Assembly (NCBI GenBank): GCA_016283095.1
Contig: JAEEMG010000078.1
Span: 1-42,388, forward strand
Direction: 5' to 3'
DNA: 42,388 nt
Source of the DNA: Paludibacteraceae bacterium
GTDB lineage: Bacteria; Bacteroidota; Bacteroidia; Bacteroidales; Paludibacteraceae
Shown here: positions 24,141 through 32,515 of the stretch, in pieces
Numbering within the stretch: position 1 is the stretch's first letter
How the letters are laid out: every line of letters starts with the position of its first letter
Program-made: the position numbers and the translations under genes
The notes under the pieces: model-generated
What the model saw: only the letters and a program-made list of their open reading frames with translations
Databases searched by the model: none
Told to the model about the DNA's origin: nothing

Positions 24141-24626
24141 ATGGAATTTTCAATTATAGTAGCGACAAGCAAAAATAATGTGATTGGCAGAGACGGTGGA
24201 ATACCTTGGCATTTGTCTGCTGATTTGAAACGTTTTAAGTCACTTACCACTGGTCATCCGATTGTGATGGGCAGATGTACATTCGAATCGATCGGCCGTC
24301 CGCTTCCAGGCAGACGCAATATTGTGATCACTCGTTCTACTGATGCTATTGATGGATGTGATATTGTGAAGAGTGTGGAGGATTTGCTGAACGACAAAAC
24401 ATTGGAAGGCAATGTGTTTATAATCGGAGGCGGGGAAATCTACAAGCAGTTTTTGCCATACGCAAAGAAGGTCTATCTGACTGAGGTGGAAACAGAAATC
24501 ACAGATGGAGATACATTTTTCCCTGAACTGAATCCTATGGAATGGATTGAGGTAGGCAGGGAAAGTCACGAGGCGGATGAGAAGAACGACTTCAACTATT
24601 CGTTTGTTGACTACGAAAGATTTTAA
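24141..24626 (+). CDS. folA: Dihydrofolate reductase
   Basis: Reduces dihydrofolate to tetrahydrofolate with NADPH; it recycles the dihydrofolate made by thymidylate synthase, encoded two genes downstream. 161 aa, the normal bacterial length. SIIVATSKNNVIGRDGGIPW at the N-terminus, catalytic acid Asp28 in WHLSADLKRF, HPIVMGRCTFESIG (38-51), GRRNIVITR and VFIIGGGEIYKQ. ATG 24141; the next gene starts 2 bp after its stop. Confidence 0.95.
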   Translation: MEFSIIVATSKNNVIGRDGGIPWHLSADLKRFKSLTTGHPIVMGRCTFESIGRPLPGRRNIVITRSTDAIDGCDIVKSVEDLLNDKTLEGNVFIIGGGEIYKQFLPYAKKVYLTEVETEITDGDTFFPELNPMEWIEVGRESHEADEKNDFNYSFVDYERF

Positions 24627-24628
24627 GT

Positions 24629-26614
24629 ATGAGGAATAAGAATTATTCAATTTGTGTTATAGCATCTCTTTTTTTGCTGGCTATCTCTTCTTGTTCGGTG
24701 AATAAGAAGATCCGCAAGGCCGACAAGAAATATGAGATCGGTGAGTACCATAAGGCTGCGAGCATATACAAGACTGCCTATTCTCGTGTCAAGTTGGCAG
24801 ACAAGCAGCTGAAGGGTTACGTGGCTTACCGATTGGGTGATTGCTATGATAAGTTTGGAGAGACGGATAAAGCGGAGAGAATGTTGGCGAACTGTGTGCG
24901 ATACAAGTATGCAGACACAACATCATATTTGCTTTATGCTGATGTGCTTCGCAAGCAGAAGAAAAACAAGGAGGCTGCTGAGATGTACGACGTCTACTTG
25001 AAGCATAATCCTAATTCGGTTGTCGCGCTCAACGGAAAGATTTCCGCTTTGAAATATTCTGAGTGGGAGAAGGCAAAGAGACGCTATGAGGTCTTCAAGG
25101 ATCCGTTCTTCAACAGCAAGAAGAGTGAGAGCAGTCCACGTTTCCCTGGAGGCGACAGCACAATCGTATATTTCGCATCCTCACGTGACAACAAGCAGAC
25201 AGCCCATAAGGTGAGCAATATCACAGGTACACCAAACAATGATATCTATTTTGCGAAAAAGAATGCTGTAGGCAAATGGGATAATCTTGAACTTGTTGAT
25301 TCTGACATCAATACAGAGGATGATGAGGGAAGCCCATCTTTCTCGTCGGATGGAAAAATCATGCTATTCACACGTTGCCGATATGTTAAGGGTGAGACTC
25401 ATGGAGGAGAGATCTGGATGTCGCAGCGTCAGAGCGGAAAATGGGGCAAGGCAACACGTGTGATGGTGTTGAAAGACAGTTCGGTCACAGTGGCTCATCC
25501 TGCGTTGTCGCCTGATGGCAACTGGCTTTATTTCGTTTCTGATATGCCAGGTGGTATTGGAGGAAAGGATATCTGGAGATGTATGAAGACGGGAGAGACT
25601 TATTCCGCTGCTGAAAACCTTGGCCCGGACATCAACACAGATAAAGATGAGATGTATCCGTTCATCCGTGAGGATTCCACACTTTATTTTTCATCTAACG
25701 GTCATGAAGGATTCGGAGGTCTGGATATCTATCGCGCAAAAGAGGACACAGCAAAGAAATGGGTGGTGGAGAACATGGGTGCTCCAATCAACTCCAATGG
25801 CGATGATTTTGGAATCTCGTTTGTTGCAGGTGCGGAGCAAGGAGCTTTCTCCAGCAACCGTGGTGAGATGAAGGGCTACGATAAAATCTACACATTCGTC
25901 GCTCCTCCTATCAGATATATCATATCTGGCAAGGTGAAGAACACTGACGGTGATGCTTTGGGCGACGCGAATGTCAGAATCGTCGGAACTGACGGTACAA
26001 ACGTGAAAATCAAAGCAAAAAATGATGGTTCATACTCATTTGAGGTGAAACCTGGAGTGGAATATGTGATGCTTGGCAACTGTCGTGGCTACTTGAACGA
26101 GAAAAATGCTGTCAACACACTTGGTCTTGAGGATTCAAAAACATTTGATGTCCCATTCACATTGGCGTCTGTATCAAAACCAGTCGGTCTTGACAACATC
26201 TTCTTTGAGTTTGGTAAAGCTACATTGACAGCAGAGTCGTCAAACGCTTTGGATAAGTTGGTGAAACTGCTAAAGGATAATCCTAATATCACGATTGAGA
26301 TTGGCGCTCATACCGATAAGGTCGGTAGTGCGGAAGGAAACCTTGCTCTGTCTGGAGAACGTGCGCAGAGTGTAGTCAACTATCTGATCAAGGGAGGAAT
26401 AGAAGCCCCACGTCTTACTGCAAAAGGATATGGAAAGACCAAGCCTGTTGTGGTGGATAAGAATTTAGCTAAACAGTATTCATTCTTGAAGGAGAATGAT
26501 GAATTGAATGAAGATTTTATCGACGCACTTTCAAAAGAAAATCAGGAGATTGCCAACAAGATCAATCGTCGTACTGAGTTCCGTGTGTTGAAGACTACAT
26601 ATAATATGTATTAA
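24629..26614 (+). CDS. PorE-like multidomain OmpA lipoprotein (type IX secretion)
   Basis: A 661-aa lipoprotein with the domain order of PorE (PG1058 of Porphyromonas gingivalis), a type IX secretion component thought to anchor the outer-membrane complex to peptidoglycan. Signal with lipobox LAISSC (Cys22); TPR helices about 30-140; PD40-type propeller about 165-425 with blades such as GGKDIWRCM and GGLDIYRA; a carboxypeptidase-regulatory-like beta-sandwich about 428-515 ([20 protein letters not shown]); and an OmpA peptidoglycan-binding domain about 520-661 ([22 protein letters not shown]). It sits 2 bp after folA and 11 bp before thyA. OmpA/PD40 paralogues outside secretion also exist. Confidence 0.85.
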   Translation: MRNKNYSICVIASLFLLAISSCSVNKKIRKADKKYEIGEYHKAASIYKTAYSRVKLADKQLKGYVAYRLGDCYDKFGETDKAERMLANCVRYKYADTTSYLLYADVLRKQKKNKEAAEMYDVYLKHNPNSVVALNGKISALKYSEWEKAKRRYEVFKDPFFNSKKSESSPRFPGGDSTIVYFASSRDNKQTAHKVSNITGTPNNDIYFAKKNAVGKWDNLELVDSDINTEDDEGSPSFSSDGKIMLFTRCRYVKGETHGGEIWMSQRQSGKWGKATRVMVLKDSSVTVAHPALSPDGNWLYFVSDMPGGIGGKDIWRCMKTGETYSAAENLGPDINTDKDEMYPFIREDSTLYFSSNGHEGFGGLDIYRAKEDTAKKWVVENMGAPINSNGDDFGISFVAGAEQGAFSSNRGEMKGYDKIYTFVAPPIRYIISGKVKNTDGDALGDANVRIVGTDGTNVKIKAKNDGSYSFEVKPGVEYVMLGNCRGYLNEKNAVNTLGLEDSKTFDVPFTLASVSKPVGLDNIFFEFGKATLTAESSNALDKLVKLLKDNPNITIEIGAHTDKVGSAEGNLALSGERAQSVVNYLIKGGIEAPRLTAKGYGKTKPVVVDKNLAKQYSFLKENDELNEDFIDALSKENQEIANKINRRTEFRVLKTTYNMY

Positions 26615-26624
26615 GGAAGACAAG

Positions 26625-27419
26625 ATGAGACAGTATTTAGATTTATTGCAGAAAGTGTTGGATGAGGGAGTCGTAAAGGGCGACCGTACAGGCACAGGCA
26701 CAAGAAGTATATTCGGTCATCAGATGCGTTTTTCGATGAAAGACGGATTCCCATTGGTGACAACAAAGAAAGTGTACTTCAAAGGAGTGTTGCACGAGTT
26801 GTTATGGTTTTTGAAGGGCGACACCAACATCAAGTATCTTGTCGACAACAATGTGCATATATGGGATGAGTGGGCTGATCCTGATGGTGGTCTTGGCCAT
26901 GTGTATGGATATCAGTGGAGAAGTTGGCCAGATTATAATGGCGGACATATCGACCAAATCAAGGAGGTTGTGGAGACGATCAAAAACAATCCTAACTCAC
27001 GCAGAATCATTGTGTCAGCATGGAATGTTGCGGATATCGACAACATGAATCTTCCTCCATGCCACTGTTTCTTCCAGTTCTATGTGGCAGATGGAAAATT
27101 GAGTTTGCAGCTTTATCAGAGAAGCGCTGACCTATTCTTGGGAGTGCCGTTCAATATTGCGAGCTACTCGTTGCTTCTTCTCATGATGGCTCAGGTGACG
27201 GGATTGGAACCAGGCGATTTCGTCCACACATTCGGAGACACTCATATCTACAACAACCATATCGATCAGGTGAAATTACAGTTGAGCAGAGAGCCGTTGC
27301 ATCTTTCAAGAATCAGATTGAATCCTGATGTGAAGGATATCTTCGATTTCACAGCGGATGATATCGTGTTGGAGAATTACGAATGCCATCCGCCAATCAA
27401 AGGTGCGGTCAGCGTATAA
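26625..27419 (+). CDS. thyA: Thymidylate synthase
   Basis: Methylates dUMP to dTMP using methylene-tetrahydrofolate, yielding the dihydrofolate that FolA recycles. 264 aa as in E. coli. Catalytic Cys146 in [12 protein letters not shown], and motifs [16 protein letters not shown] (21-36), [17 protein letters not shown] and [12 protein letters not shown] are all intact. ATG 26625, 11 bp after the PorE-like gene. A palindromic repeat a few bases after the stop may end the transcript. Confidence 0.97.
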   Translation: MRQYLDLLQKVLDEGVVKGDRTGTGTRSIFGHQMRFSMKDGFPLVTTKKVYFKGVLHELLWFLKGDTNIKYLVDNNVHIWDEWADPDGGLGHVYGYQWRSWPDYNGGHIDQIKEVVETIKNNPNSRRIIVSAWNVADIDNMNLPPCHCFFQFYVADGKLSLQLYQRSADLFLGVPFNIASYSLLLLMMAQVTGLEPGDFVHTFGDTHIYNNHIDQVKLQLSREPLHLSRIRLNPDVKDIFDFTADDIVLENYECHPPIKGAVSV

Positions 27420-27424
27420 TCGTA

Positions 27425-27466
27425 GAGACGCACGGACGTGCGTCTCATGAACACGGACGTGCGTCT
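27425..27466. repeat. Palindromic GAGACGCAC repeat after thyA
   Basis: A 9-bp perfect stem (GAGACGCAC 27425-27433 with GTGCGTCTC 27438-27446) and loop GGAC, followed by a second copy of its 3' half (CACGGACGTGCGTCT, ending 27466). It has no U run, so it is more likely a dispersed palindromic repeat than a plain terminator. Palindromes of the GTAGAGACGCACGG type are, in my memory, widespread in Bacteroidota. Confidence 0.65.
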
Positions 27467-27530
27467 AAACATGTAATATGTAGACGTGGAAAATATGTTT
27501 ACATTAAAAATAATCAACAGAATATGATAT

Positions 27531-27554
27531 AGTAGTGATTTTTCACTACTTTTG
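27531..27554 (+). promoter_or_regulatory. dnaN promoter with overlapping palindrome
   Basis: TACTTTTG at 27547-27554 is a -7 box 24 bases before the dnaN ATG. An 8-bp perfect inverted repeat with 4-base spacer, AGTAGTGA (27531-27538) and TCACTACT (27543-27550), covers half of it. No -33 TTTG is evident. The palindrome is suited to binding a dimeric regulator that would block the promoter. Confidence 0.55.
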
Positions 27555-27577
27555 AAGAAATATTTAAATCAAAACTT

Positions 27578-28729
27578 ATGAGATTTTCAGTGAATAGCGA
27601 CGAGTTGATGGCTCGTCTTACAGCAACAAGCCGTGTGATGGCTTCAAAGACGGCGTTACCAATTCTCGATAATTTCCTTTTTAATTTGACAGACAGTACA
27701 TTAGAGTTGACTGCCTCAGACGGAGAGACTTCCATGGCGACAAGAATGGATGTCGAGAACGTTGATGGTTCAGGAATGATAGCCTTGCCTGCAAAACTTT
27801 TGTTGGATACATTTAAAGTGCTTCACGGCAGAACAGTCGACTTCGATATTGACATGAACACTTACGCTGTCAAGTTGAGTTCTGGTTCGTGGAAAGCAGA
27901 GTATAATGGTGTAGACGGAGATGCTTATCCAAAATTGACATCATTGGATGCTAGCAACACAAATACAGTGCGCATGCAGGCACAGACACTTTCGTTGGGA
28001 ATCTCTCACACTATTTTCGCTGTCAGCACAGATACCCTTCGTCCAACAATGATGGGAATCTATCTTGACATTGATGCGGCTGATAGCAAGATCACATTCG
28101 TGGCTACAGATATGTTCCACCTTTCTCAGGTGAAATCTTCAATTGTTGAGGCTTCTGGCAACTGTTCAGTGATACTTCCTGCCAATGCTGCGAAACTTTT
28201 GAAGTCTATCCTTGGCAAGGAGGGTGAGGATGTCGTTGTGTCGTGGGATTCAAAGAACATCTTGTTTGAGCTTAACGACTTCACATTGGTTTGCCGCCAG
28301 ATTGAAGGAAACTTCCCTAACTATAAGAATGCGATCTCAATCCAGTGGAATAAAGAGTTGGTTATCGACCGTAACTCATTGATCTCTGCAGTTCGCCATA
28401 TCGAGCCATTTGCAGAGCAGTCTAACAAGGGTGTTAAGTTTGACGTACGTGAGAATCAGATCACGGTGTCTGCCCAGAGTTTGGATTTCGGAACAGCTGC
28501 GACAGAGGTTGTCGTTTGCGCATATAGTGGAGAGCCATTCGAGATGACATTCAAGACTGAGTCTATCACAAACTTCTGCTCATACATGGAGACATCAGAT
28601 GTTGTGATGAAGATAGAAAGCCCATATCGTGGAGTGGTGGTAGAGCCATTGTTCAATACATCGGAGGATGGTGAGGAGCAGCAGAACTATGAGATGCTAT
28701 GCTTGGTAATGCCAATGACAACTCTATAA
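27578..28729 (+). CDS. dnaN: DNA polymerase III subunit beta (sliding clamp)
   Basis: Ring-shaped clamp that holds DNA polymerase on its template. 383 aa, slightly longer than the usual ~370, with the three-domain clamp pattern: TSRVMASKTALPILDNFLF (17-35), DTLRPTMMGIYLD in the middle domain (about 152-164) and a C-terminal YEMLCLVMPM (about 372-381) matching the conserved end YLVMPMRL. ATG 27578. It is followed by a proofreading-type exonuclease 10 bp later. The origin and dnaA are not in this window. Confidence 0.95.
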   Translation: MRFSVNSDELMARLTATSRVMASKTALPILDNFLFNLTDSTLELTASDGETSMATRMDVENVDGSGMIALPAKLLLDTFKVLHGRTVDFDIDMNTYAVKLSSGSWKAEYNGVDGDAYPKLTSLDASNTNTVRMQAQTLSLGISHTIFAVSTDTLRPTMMGIYLDIDAADSKITFVATDMFHLSQVKSSIVEASGNCSVILPANAAKLLKSILGKEGEDVVVSWDSKNILFELNDFTLVCRQIEGNFPNYKNAISIQWNKELVIDRNSLISAVRHIEPFAEQSNKGVKFDVRENQITVSAQSLDFGTAATEVVVCAYSGEPFEMTFKTESITNFCSYMETSDVVMKIESPYRGVVVEPLFNTSEDGEEQQNYEMLCLVMPMTTL

Positions 28730-28739
28730 ATCCTTTAGT

Positions 28740-29501
28740 ATGAAACTTAAACTTACTAAACCACTGATATTCTTTGATTTGGAGTCTACCGGAATAGATG
28801 TGGCAAAAGATAGAATCATAGAAATTTCATATCTGAAGATCCATCCTAATGGAATGGAGGAGCAGAAGACAATCCGTATCAATCCGGAAATGCCGATCCC
28901 TGCAAAGTCTACAGCCATCCATCATATAAAAGACGAGGATGTGGCAGACTGTCCGAAGTTTAAGGATGTGGCACACCAGATAGCCAGTGATTTTTCAGGT
29001 TGTGATATAGCTGGATATAATTCGAATAAGTTTGATATTCCGATGTTGGTGGAGGAGATGTTGCGTTGTGATATTGATTTGAATGTCCGCAAACATTGTC
29101 TTGTGGATGTTCAGACAATCTTTCATAAGAAAGAGGCTCGTACACTTTCCGCAGCATACCGATTCTATTGTGATAAGGAACTGGTCGGAGCCCATGGAGC
29201 CATGGCCGACACTAAAGCCACATATGAAGTGCTTCAGGCTCAACTAGACAGATATCCTGATCTTGAGAATGATATCAAGTGGCTGTCGAAATTCTCCACA
29301 CAGAAGAGAGTCGTTGACTTTGAAGGACGATTCGTTTTCGATGATAAGGACGATGTCGTGGTCAATTTTGGAAAGCATAAAGGCAAGAAGCTCAAAGAAG
29401 TGTTCGTTACGGATCCCGGATATTACGGATGGATTCAGCGAGGTGAGTTTAGCCTTGACACCAAACGTTGCGCGACACTTGTGAAATTGGGACAATTGTA
29501 A
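28740..29501 (+). CDS. DnaQ-family DEDDh 3'-5' exonuclease
   Basis: A 253-aa exonuclease. The DEDDh active site is complete: Asp13 and Glu15 in FFDLEST, Asp99 in NSNKFDIPML, His152 and Asp157 in AHGAMADTKA. After the ~175-residue nuclease domain a small domain (about 200-253; VVNFGKHKGKKLKEV and PGYYGWIQRGEF) resembles the C-terminal region of exodeoxyribonuclease X. It begins 10 bp after dnaN, so it may proofread or process ends at the clamp; whether it is the polymerase III epsilon subunit is uncertain. A terminator follows. Confidence 0.88.
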   Translation: MKLKLTKPLIFFDLESTGIDVAKDRIIEISYLKIHPNGMEEQKTIRINPEMPIPAKSTAIHHIKDEDVADCPKFKDVAHQIASDFSGCDIAGYNSNKFDIPMLVEEMLRCDIDLNVRKHCLVDVQTIFHKKEARTLSAAYRFYCDKELVGAHGAMADTKATYEVLQAQLDRYPDLENDIKWLSKFSTQKRVVDFEGRFVFDDKDDVVVNFGKHKGKKLKEVFVTDPGYYGWIQRGEFSLDTKRCATLVKLGQL

Positions 29502-29509
29502 TTTTATAT

Positions 29510-29532
29510 AGGGCAGGGTTGATTCCTGCCCT
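29510..29532 (+). terminator. Terminator of the dnaN unit
   Basis: An 8-bp stem (AGGGCAGG with CCTGCCCT) and 7-base loop 8 bases after the exonuclease stop, followed by TTATTAT. It separates the dnaN unit from trmN6. Confidence 0.7.
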
Positions 29533-29558
29533 TTATTATGTAAGGCAAAACATTCAAA

Positions 29559-30293
29559 ATGGCAAACCATATATTTCAGTTCAAACAGTTTAAGATAGAC
29601 CAGTCACTATGTGCGATGAAAGTTGGTACGGATGGCGTGACACTTGGAGCTGTGGCGGATGTGGAGAAAGCAAGACGAGTGCTCGACATCGGTTGTGGCA
29701 CAGGATTGTTGTGCCTGATGACGGCACAGAGAAATGGGACGGCGGAAATTGTCGGGATTGACATAGATGAGGATGCCGTGCGTGGAGCGACGCAGAATTG
29801 TGAAGCGTCGAAGTGGGCTGGACGGATCTCTATAGTTGGGAAATCGTTGCAGGAATTTGTGGAGGCTGCACCGTCGGCATTCGACAAAATAATCACCAAT
29901 CCACCGTATTTTGAGGATAGTCTGAAAGCACCGAAAGCCAGCCGCACGTTGGCGAGGCACACCGATAGCCTTCCATTCTCAGAGTTGGCATCATCCGCGT
30001 CGACGCTACTGAGCGATGACGGATCCCTTTCCATCATATTGCCGACGGATGCTCATGAAAAGTTTGAGAAGATTGCTGAGGAATATGGGTTATATTTAAG
30101 AAAAAAGACGTTGGTTTATCCTAAACCAGGAGCGGAAGTCAAAAGAGTGGTGGGAGAGTTTGTGAAAATTAAGAATGATGAATGCAAAATGCAAAATGTT
30201 GAGATTGAGACCCTTACTGTTGAGACAGAAATACGCCACCAATATACGGATGATTATATAAGACTGACGAAAGAGTTTTATTTGAAGATGTAG
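29559..30293 (+). CDS. trmN6: tRNA1(Val) adenine-37 N6-methyltransferase (YfiC/TrmN6-like)
   Basis: SAM-dependent methyltransferase modifying A37 of tRNA1(Val) in E. coli. 244 aa. The N-terminus FQFKQFKIDQSLCAMKVGTD, the SAM motif DIGCGTG (43-49) and catalytic NPPYFEDSL (114-122) are as in YfiC; HQYTDDYIRLTKEFYL at the end matches the family. Between residues 205 and 214 the coding sequence contains a run of repeat DNA (AATGCAAAATGCAAAATG) read as DECKMQN, which looks like a heptad repeat inserted in frame. The last 72 bases also occur, still in frame, 1.9 kb downstream at 32126. ATG 29559; previous gene ends in a terminator. Confidence 0.88.
   Translation: MANHIFQFKQFKIDQSLCAMKVGTDGVTLGAVADVEKARRVLDIGCGTGLLCLMTAQRNGTAEIVGIDIDEDAVRGATQNCEASKWAGRISIVGKSLQEFVEAAPSAFDKIITNPPYFEDSLKAPKASRTLARHTDSLPFSELASSASTLLSDDGSLSIILPTDAHEKFEKIAEEYGLYLRKKTLVYPKPGAEVKRVVGEFVKIKNDECKMQNVEIETLTVETEIRHQYTDDYIRLTKEFYLKM
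30173..30199 (+). repeat. Heptad repeat inside the trmN6 reading frame
   Basis: Units ATGATGA, ATGCAAA, ATGCAAA, ATG: the same ATGnnnn style as the intergenic arrays, but inside trmN6. It adds about nine residues (near 206-214) just before the conserved C-terminal strand without breaking the frame. Confidence 0.65.
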
Positions 30294-30355
30294 AAATTTG
30301 TTATATTTGCAACTATTGTGTAAATTGAAATTGTTTTGAAACGAGTCATGAGTGA
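30222..30355 (+). repeat. Direct repeat copy A (trmN6 tail plus promoter)
   Basis: Spans the last 24 codons of trmN6, the intergenic promoter and the start of the LRR/peptidase gene. Copy B at 32126-32260 matches it with about 13 differences and one single-base gap over ~134 bases (near 90 percent). Together they bracket the LRR/peptidase gene. Confidence 0.9.
30297..30309 (+). promoter_or_regulatory. Promoter of the LRR/peptidase gene
   Basis: TATATTTG followed by C at 30302-30309 is a -7 box 39 bases before the ATG. A TTTG at 30281-30284 lies 17 bases upstream, slightly close for a -33 box. In copy B (about 32203-32210) the same position reads TGTATTTG, losing the conserved TA. Confidence 0.55.
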
Positions 30356-32084
30356 GATTAAAGGATTATTTTTGTACCTATTTGTTTTGATTTTTTCACA
30401 AAATATCTTTTCTGAAAATCGTAGTCAGAATGATTCTACGCTCAACCTGTCGGTAGAATCAGAAGATTTGGATATATATGGTATAGACGAGGGACAATAC
30501 ATGGGACGAGATGATATAAAGAATATCGTTTTCCATGATTCTTTGTTGACAATAGGCATGTCTGCTTTTAAGAAATGTCAGAATCTTACTGATTTGCGAA
30601 TTCCAAAACGTTGTGAAGATATTCTGGACAGTGCTTTTTTAGGCTGTGAATCATTGCGGACAATCAAATGGCCAGACTCATTAAAAAGCATTGGAAAATC
30701 TGCGTTCAGAGGATGTATAAATCTTACGGATTTAGTGATCCCCAAAGGCTGTAAGTATATATTGGATGACGCTTTTGACGGATGTGACTCATTGAAAACA
30801 GTTGAAATACCTGCATCTGTAACCTATATTGGATTGTGGGCCATTCCTGTGGATGCGAAGATGATTGTTGCCAAGCGATCGGCTGCGGAACAATATGCAA
30901 GGAAGTTTGGCATAACATATTCTTATGGACGTGGTCAGAAAGAGATTGTCGATTTTATTCAAGAGAAGGGTAGTTTGACGTTAGACCTTACGAAGGAGAA
31001 TGACCATGTTGATATCTATATGGTTGGAAATTTGAAATATTGGGGAAGAGACGATATAAAAGAAATAAAATTTTCAGATTCGTTGTTTTCAATAGGAGCT
31101 GGAGCATTTAGTGGCTGTCGTAATCTTGAAAAAGTAAAAATCCCAAACAAATGTAAGGAAATAGAGCACGGAGCTTTTGTTGGATGTACTTCTTTGCAAT
31201 CTGTAGAGATACCAGCATCAGTAACTACAATTGGACAAGAAGCTTTCCCTTTGGATGCGACATTGATTGTAGACAGAGGTTCTTTTGCGGAACGTTATGC
31301 ACGAACAAATGGTATTGACTTCGTTTATAAAAATGGAGTTGGAGGGCCACAAATCAAAAATGCTATCAAACCTATTTTGAAAACACAATGGGATCAGCCG
31401 CTTAGCTATTTTTATGGGAAAAGAGGGAAATATGGTTATTATAAGTGGAATAGTAGTGATGGAATCTGTTATATAATTGCGTATGCTCAGATATTAAATC
31501 ATCTTGGATTGAATGTCTACGGATCTCATCGTTACACAACCGACAAAAATGTTTATTATGGAGATTTCGACAAGGATAAAGTGGATATGAATAAGTTGCC
31601 TGCGTATTCAGGTTACAATAAATCTGCTAATGCTGAATTTTATAAGTACATAGAAAATATTGCGTTAGCATCAGAGCATGGTTGGAGAAAAGAACATGTT
31701 TTGTCGAAGATGTCTGATTCAAAATCAAAACATATCCCAGCCAAATTCGAATGTCATTATATGAAGGAAGAGGGAAAGATGGGATTGGAAAAAATCATTC
31801 GAGAGAATCTGAAAAACAACATCCCATTATATGCAGGTTTGCGCAAGGGACATGCGGTAGTGATAGATGGTATCAGGGAGAAGAATGGGAAAACCGAAGT
31901 CCACATGAATTTTGGATGGGGGGGAGATAGTAATAGATGGACAACTTTGCAATCTCCAATAATCATCAAAGATTACATGGGCGAAGTGTATTGTAAATTC
32001 ACTGGCGTTGAGTATATCGTTGAAGTGACACCTCTTAGTAAAAAAGAACTAAAAGAATGGAAGCCACTTCGAATGGACAAGTAA
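30348..32084 (+). CDS. Secreted BspA-type LRR protein with C10-like cysteine peptidase domain
   Basis: A 578-aa protein from ATG 30348 (a TTG at 30336 is less likely). Signal peptide (about 1-23), then two related modules (about 40-190 and 210-325) of leucine-rich repeats of the BspA/LRR_5 type; both carry GRDDIK and EIPASVT. From about 335 the C-terminal part resembles C10 (streptopain) peptidases: KPILKTQWDQPL, Cys374 in DGICYIIAYAQ, His502 in KGHAVVIDG, and NFGWGG with Asn521 and Trp524. So it is likely an exported protein that binds a surface and cuts proteins. No propeptide inhibitor or type IX C-terminal signal was seen. Lies between direct repeats; AT-rich. Confidence 0.8.
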   Translation: MSEIKGLFLYLFVLIFSQNIFSENRSQNDSTLNLSVESEDLDIYGIDEGQYMGRDDIKNIVFHDSLLTIGMSAFKKCQNLTDLRIPKRCEDILDSAFLGCESLRTIKWPDSLKSIGKSAFRGCINLTDLVIPKGCKYILDDAFDGCDSLKTVEIPASVTYIGLWAIPVDAKMIVAKRSAAEQYARKFGITYSYGRGQKEIVDFIQEKGSLTLDLTKENDHVDIYMVGNLKYWGRDDIKEIKFSDSLFSIGAGAFSGCRNLEKVKIPNKCKEIEHGAFVGCTSLQSVEIPASVTTIGQEAFPLDATLIVDRGSFAERYARTNGIDFVYKNGVGGPQIKNAIKPILKTQWDQPLSYFYGKRGKYGYYKWNSSDGICYIIAYAQILNHLGLNVYGSHRYTTDKNVYYGDFDKDKVDMNKLPAYSGYNKSANAEFYKYIENIALASEHGWRKEHVLSKMSDSKSKHIPAKFECHYMKEEGKMGLEKIIRENLKNNIPLYAGLRKGHAVVIDGIREKNGKTEVHMNFGWGGDSNRWTTLQSPIIIKDYMGEVYCKFTGVEYIVEVTPLSKKELKEWKPLRMDK

Positions 32085-32125
32085 TTTTTATAAATGCTGG
32101 ATTTAAAATATAAAAACTCGCAATC

Positions 32126-32260
32126 GAGACAGATGTCCGCCACCAATATACGGATGATTACATAAGACTGACGAAAGAGTTTTATTTGAAGATGTAGGAA
32201 TCTTGTTGTATTTGCAACTATCGTGTAAATTGAAATTGTTATGGAACGAATTATGAGCGA
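32126..32260 (+). repeat. Direct repeat copy B (trmN6 tail remnant)
   Basis: The first part still reads ETDVRHQYTDDYIRLTKEFY as in trmN6, with E-to-D and I-to-V changes and the same TAG stop, then the matching intergenic DNA, then an ATG whose frame stops after four codons. It is thus a partial gene relic rather than a random repeat. Confidence 0.9.
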
Positions 32261-32462
32261 ATCATAAGTCGAGTTTGCAGAAATGAATGTCCTAACACCT
32301 TCCATAGTGCGATAAGCAGGCGAGCACACAGAATTTAATAAAACCGCAGAGACACAAAGTTAACGGGGTTTTATGAGAAAAAGAGGTAAGAATTCAATCA
32401 TAAAGTGGAAAAAGCATTTTTTTTTATGATTGTTCGTTATTGCTAATTTGCAGATTACAATT

Positions 32463-32478
32463 CGTCGAACTCACGTTA
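32463..32478. repeat. Dispersed 16-bp motif, copy 2
   Basis: CGTCGAACTCACGTTA, one mismatch from 4909-4924. Here it is 38 bases before a small membrane protein gene, on the opposite orientation relative to its neighbour. Confidence 0.5.
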
Positions 32479-32515
32479 TTATAAATATCGAATTTGTAGT
32501 AGAATCGAGGCATTT

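Larger units (their letters stand above)
32085..32515. other. 431-bp gene-free stretch holding repeat copy B
   Basis: Contains the second copy of the direct repeat (32126-32260), a stretch with CCGCAGAGACACAAAGTTAA near 32344 that looks like a dispersed repeat, and a copy of the 16-bp motif CGTCGAACTCACGTTA (32463-32478). After copy B the frame of the duplicated gene start reads only MSES before TAA. No gene is present. Confidence 0.6.

Noticed and set aside
29576-30037. 153-aa open frame antisense to trmN6
   Set aside because: Antisense shadow of trmN6; no start context and no motif.
30336-30347. TTG start for the LRR/peptidase gene
   Set aside because: ATG four codons later fits a signal peptide equally well and is the stronger codon.
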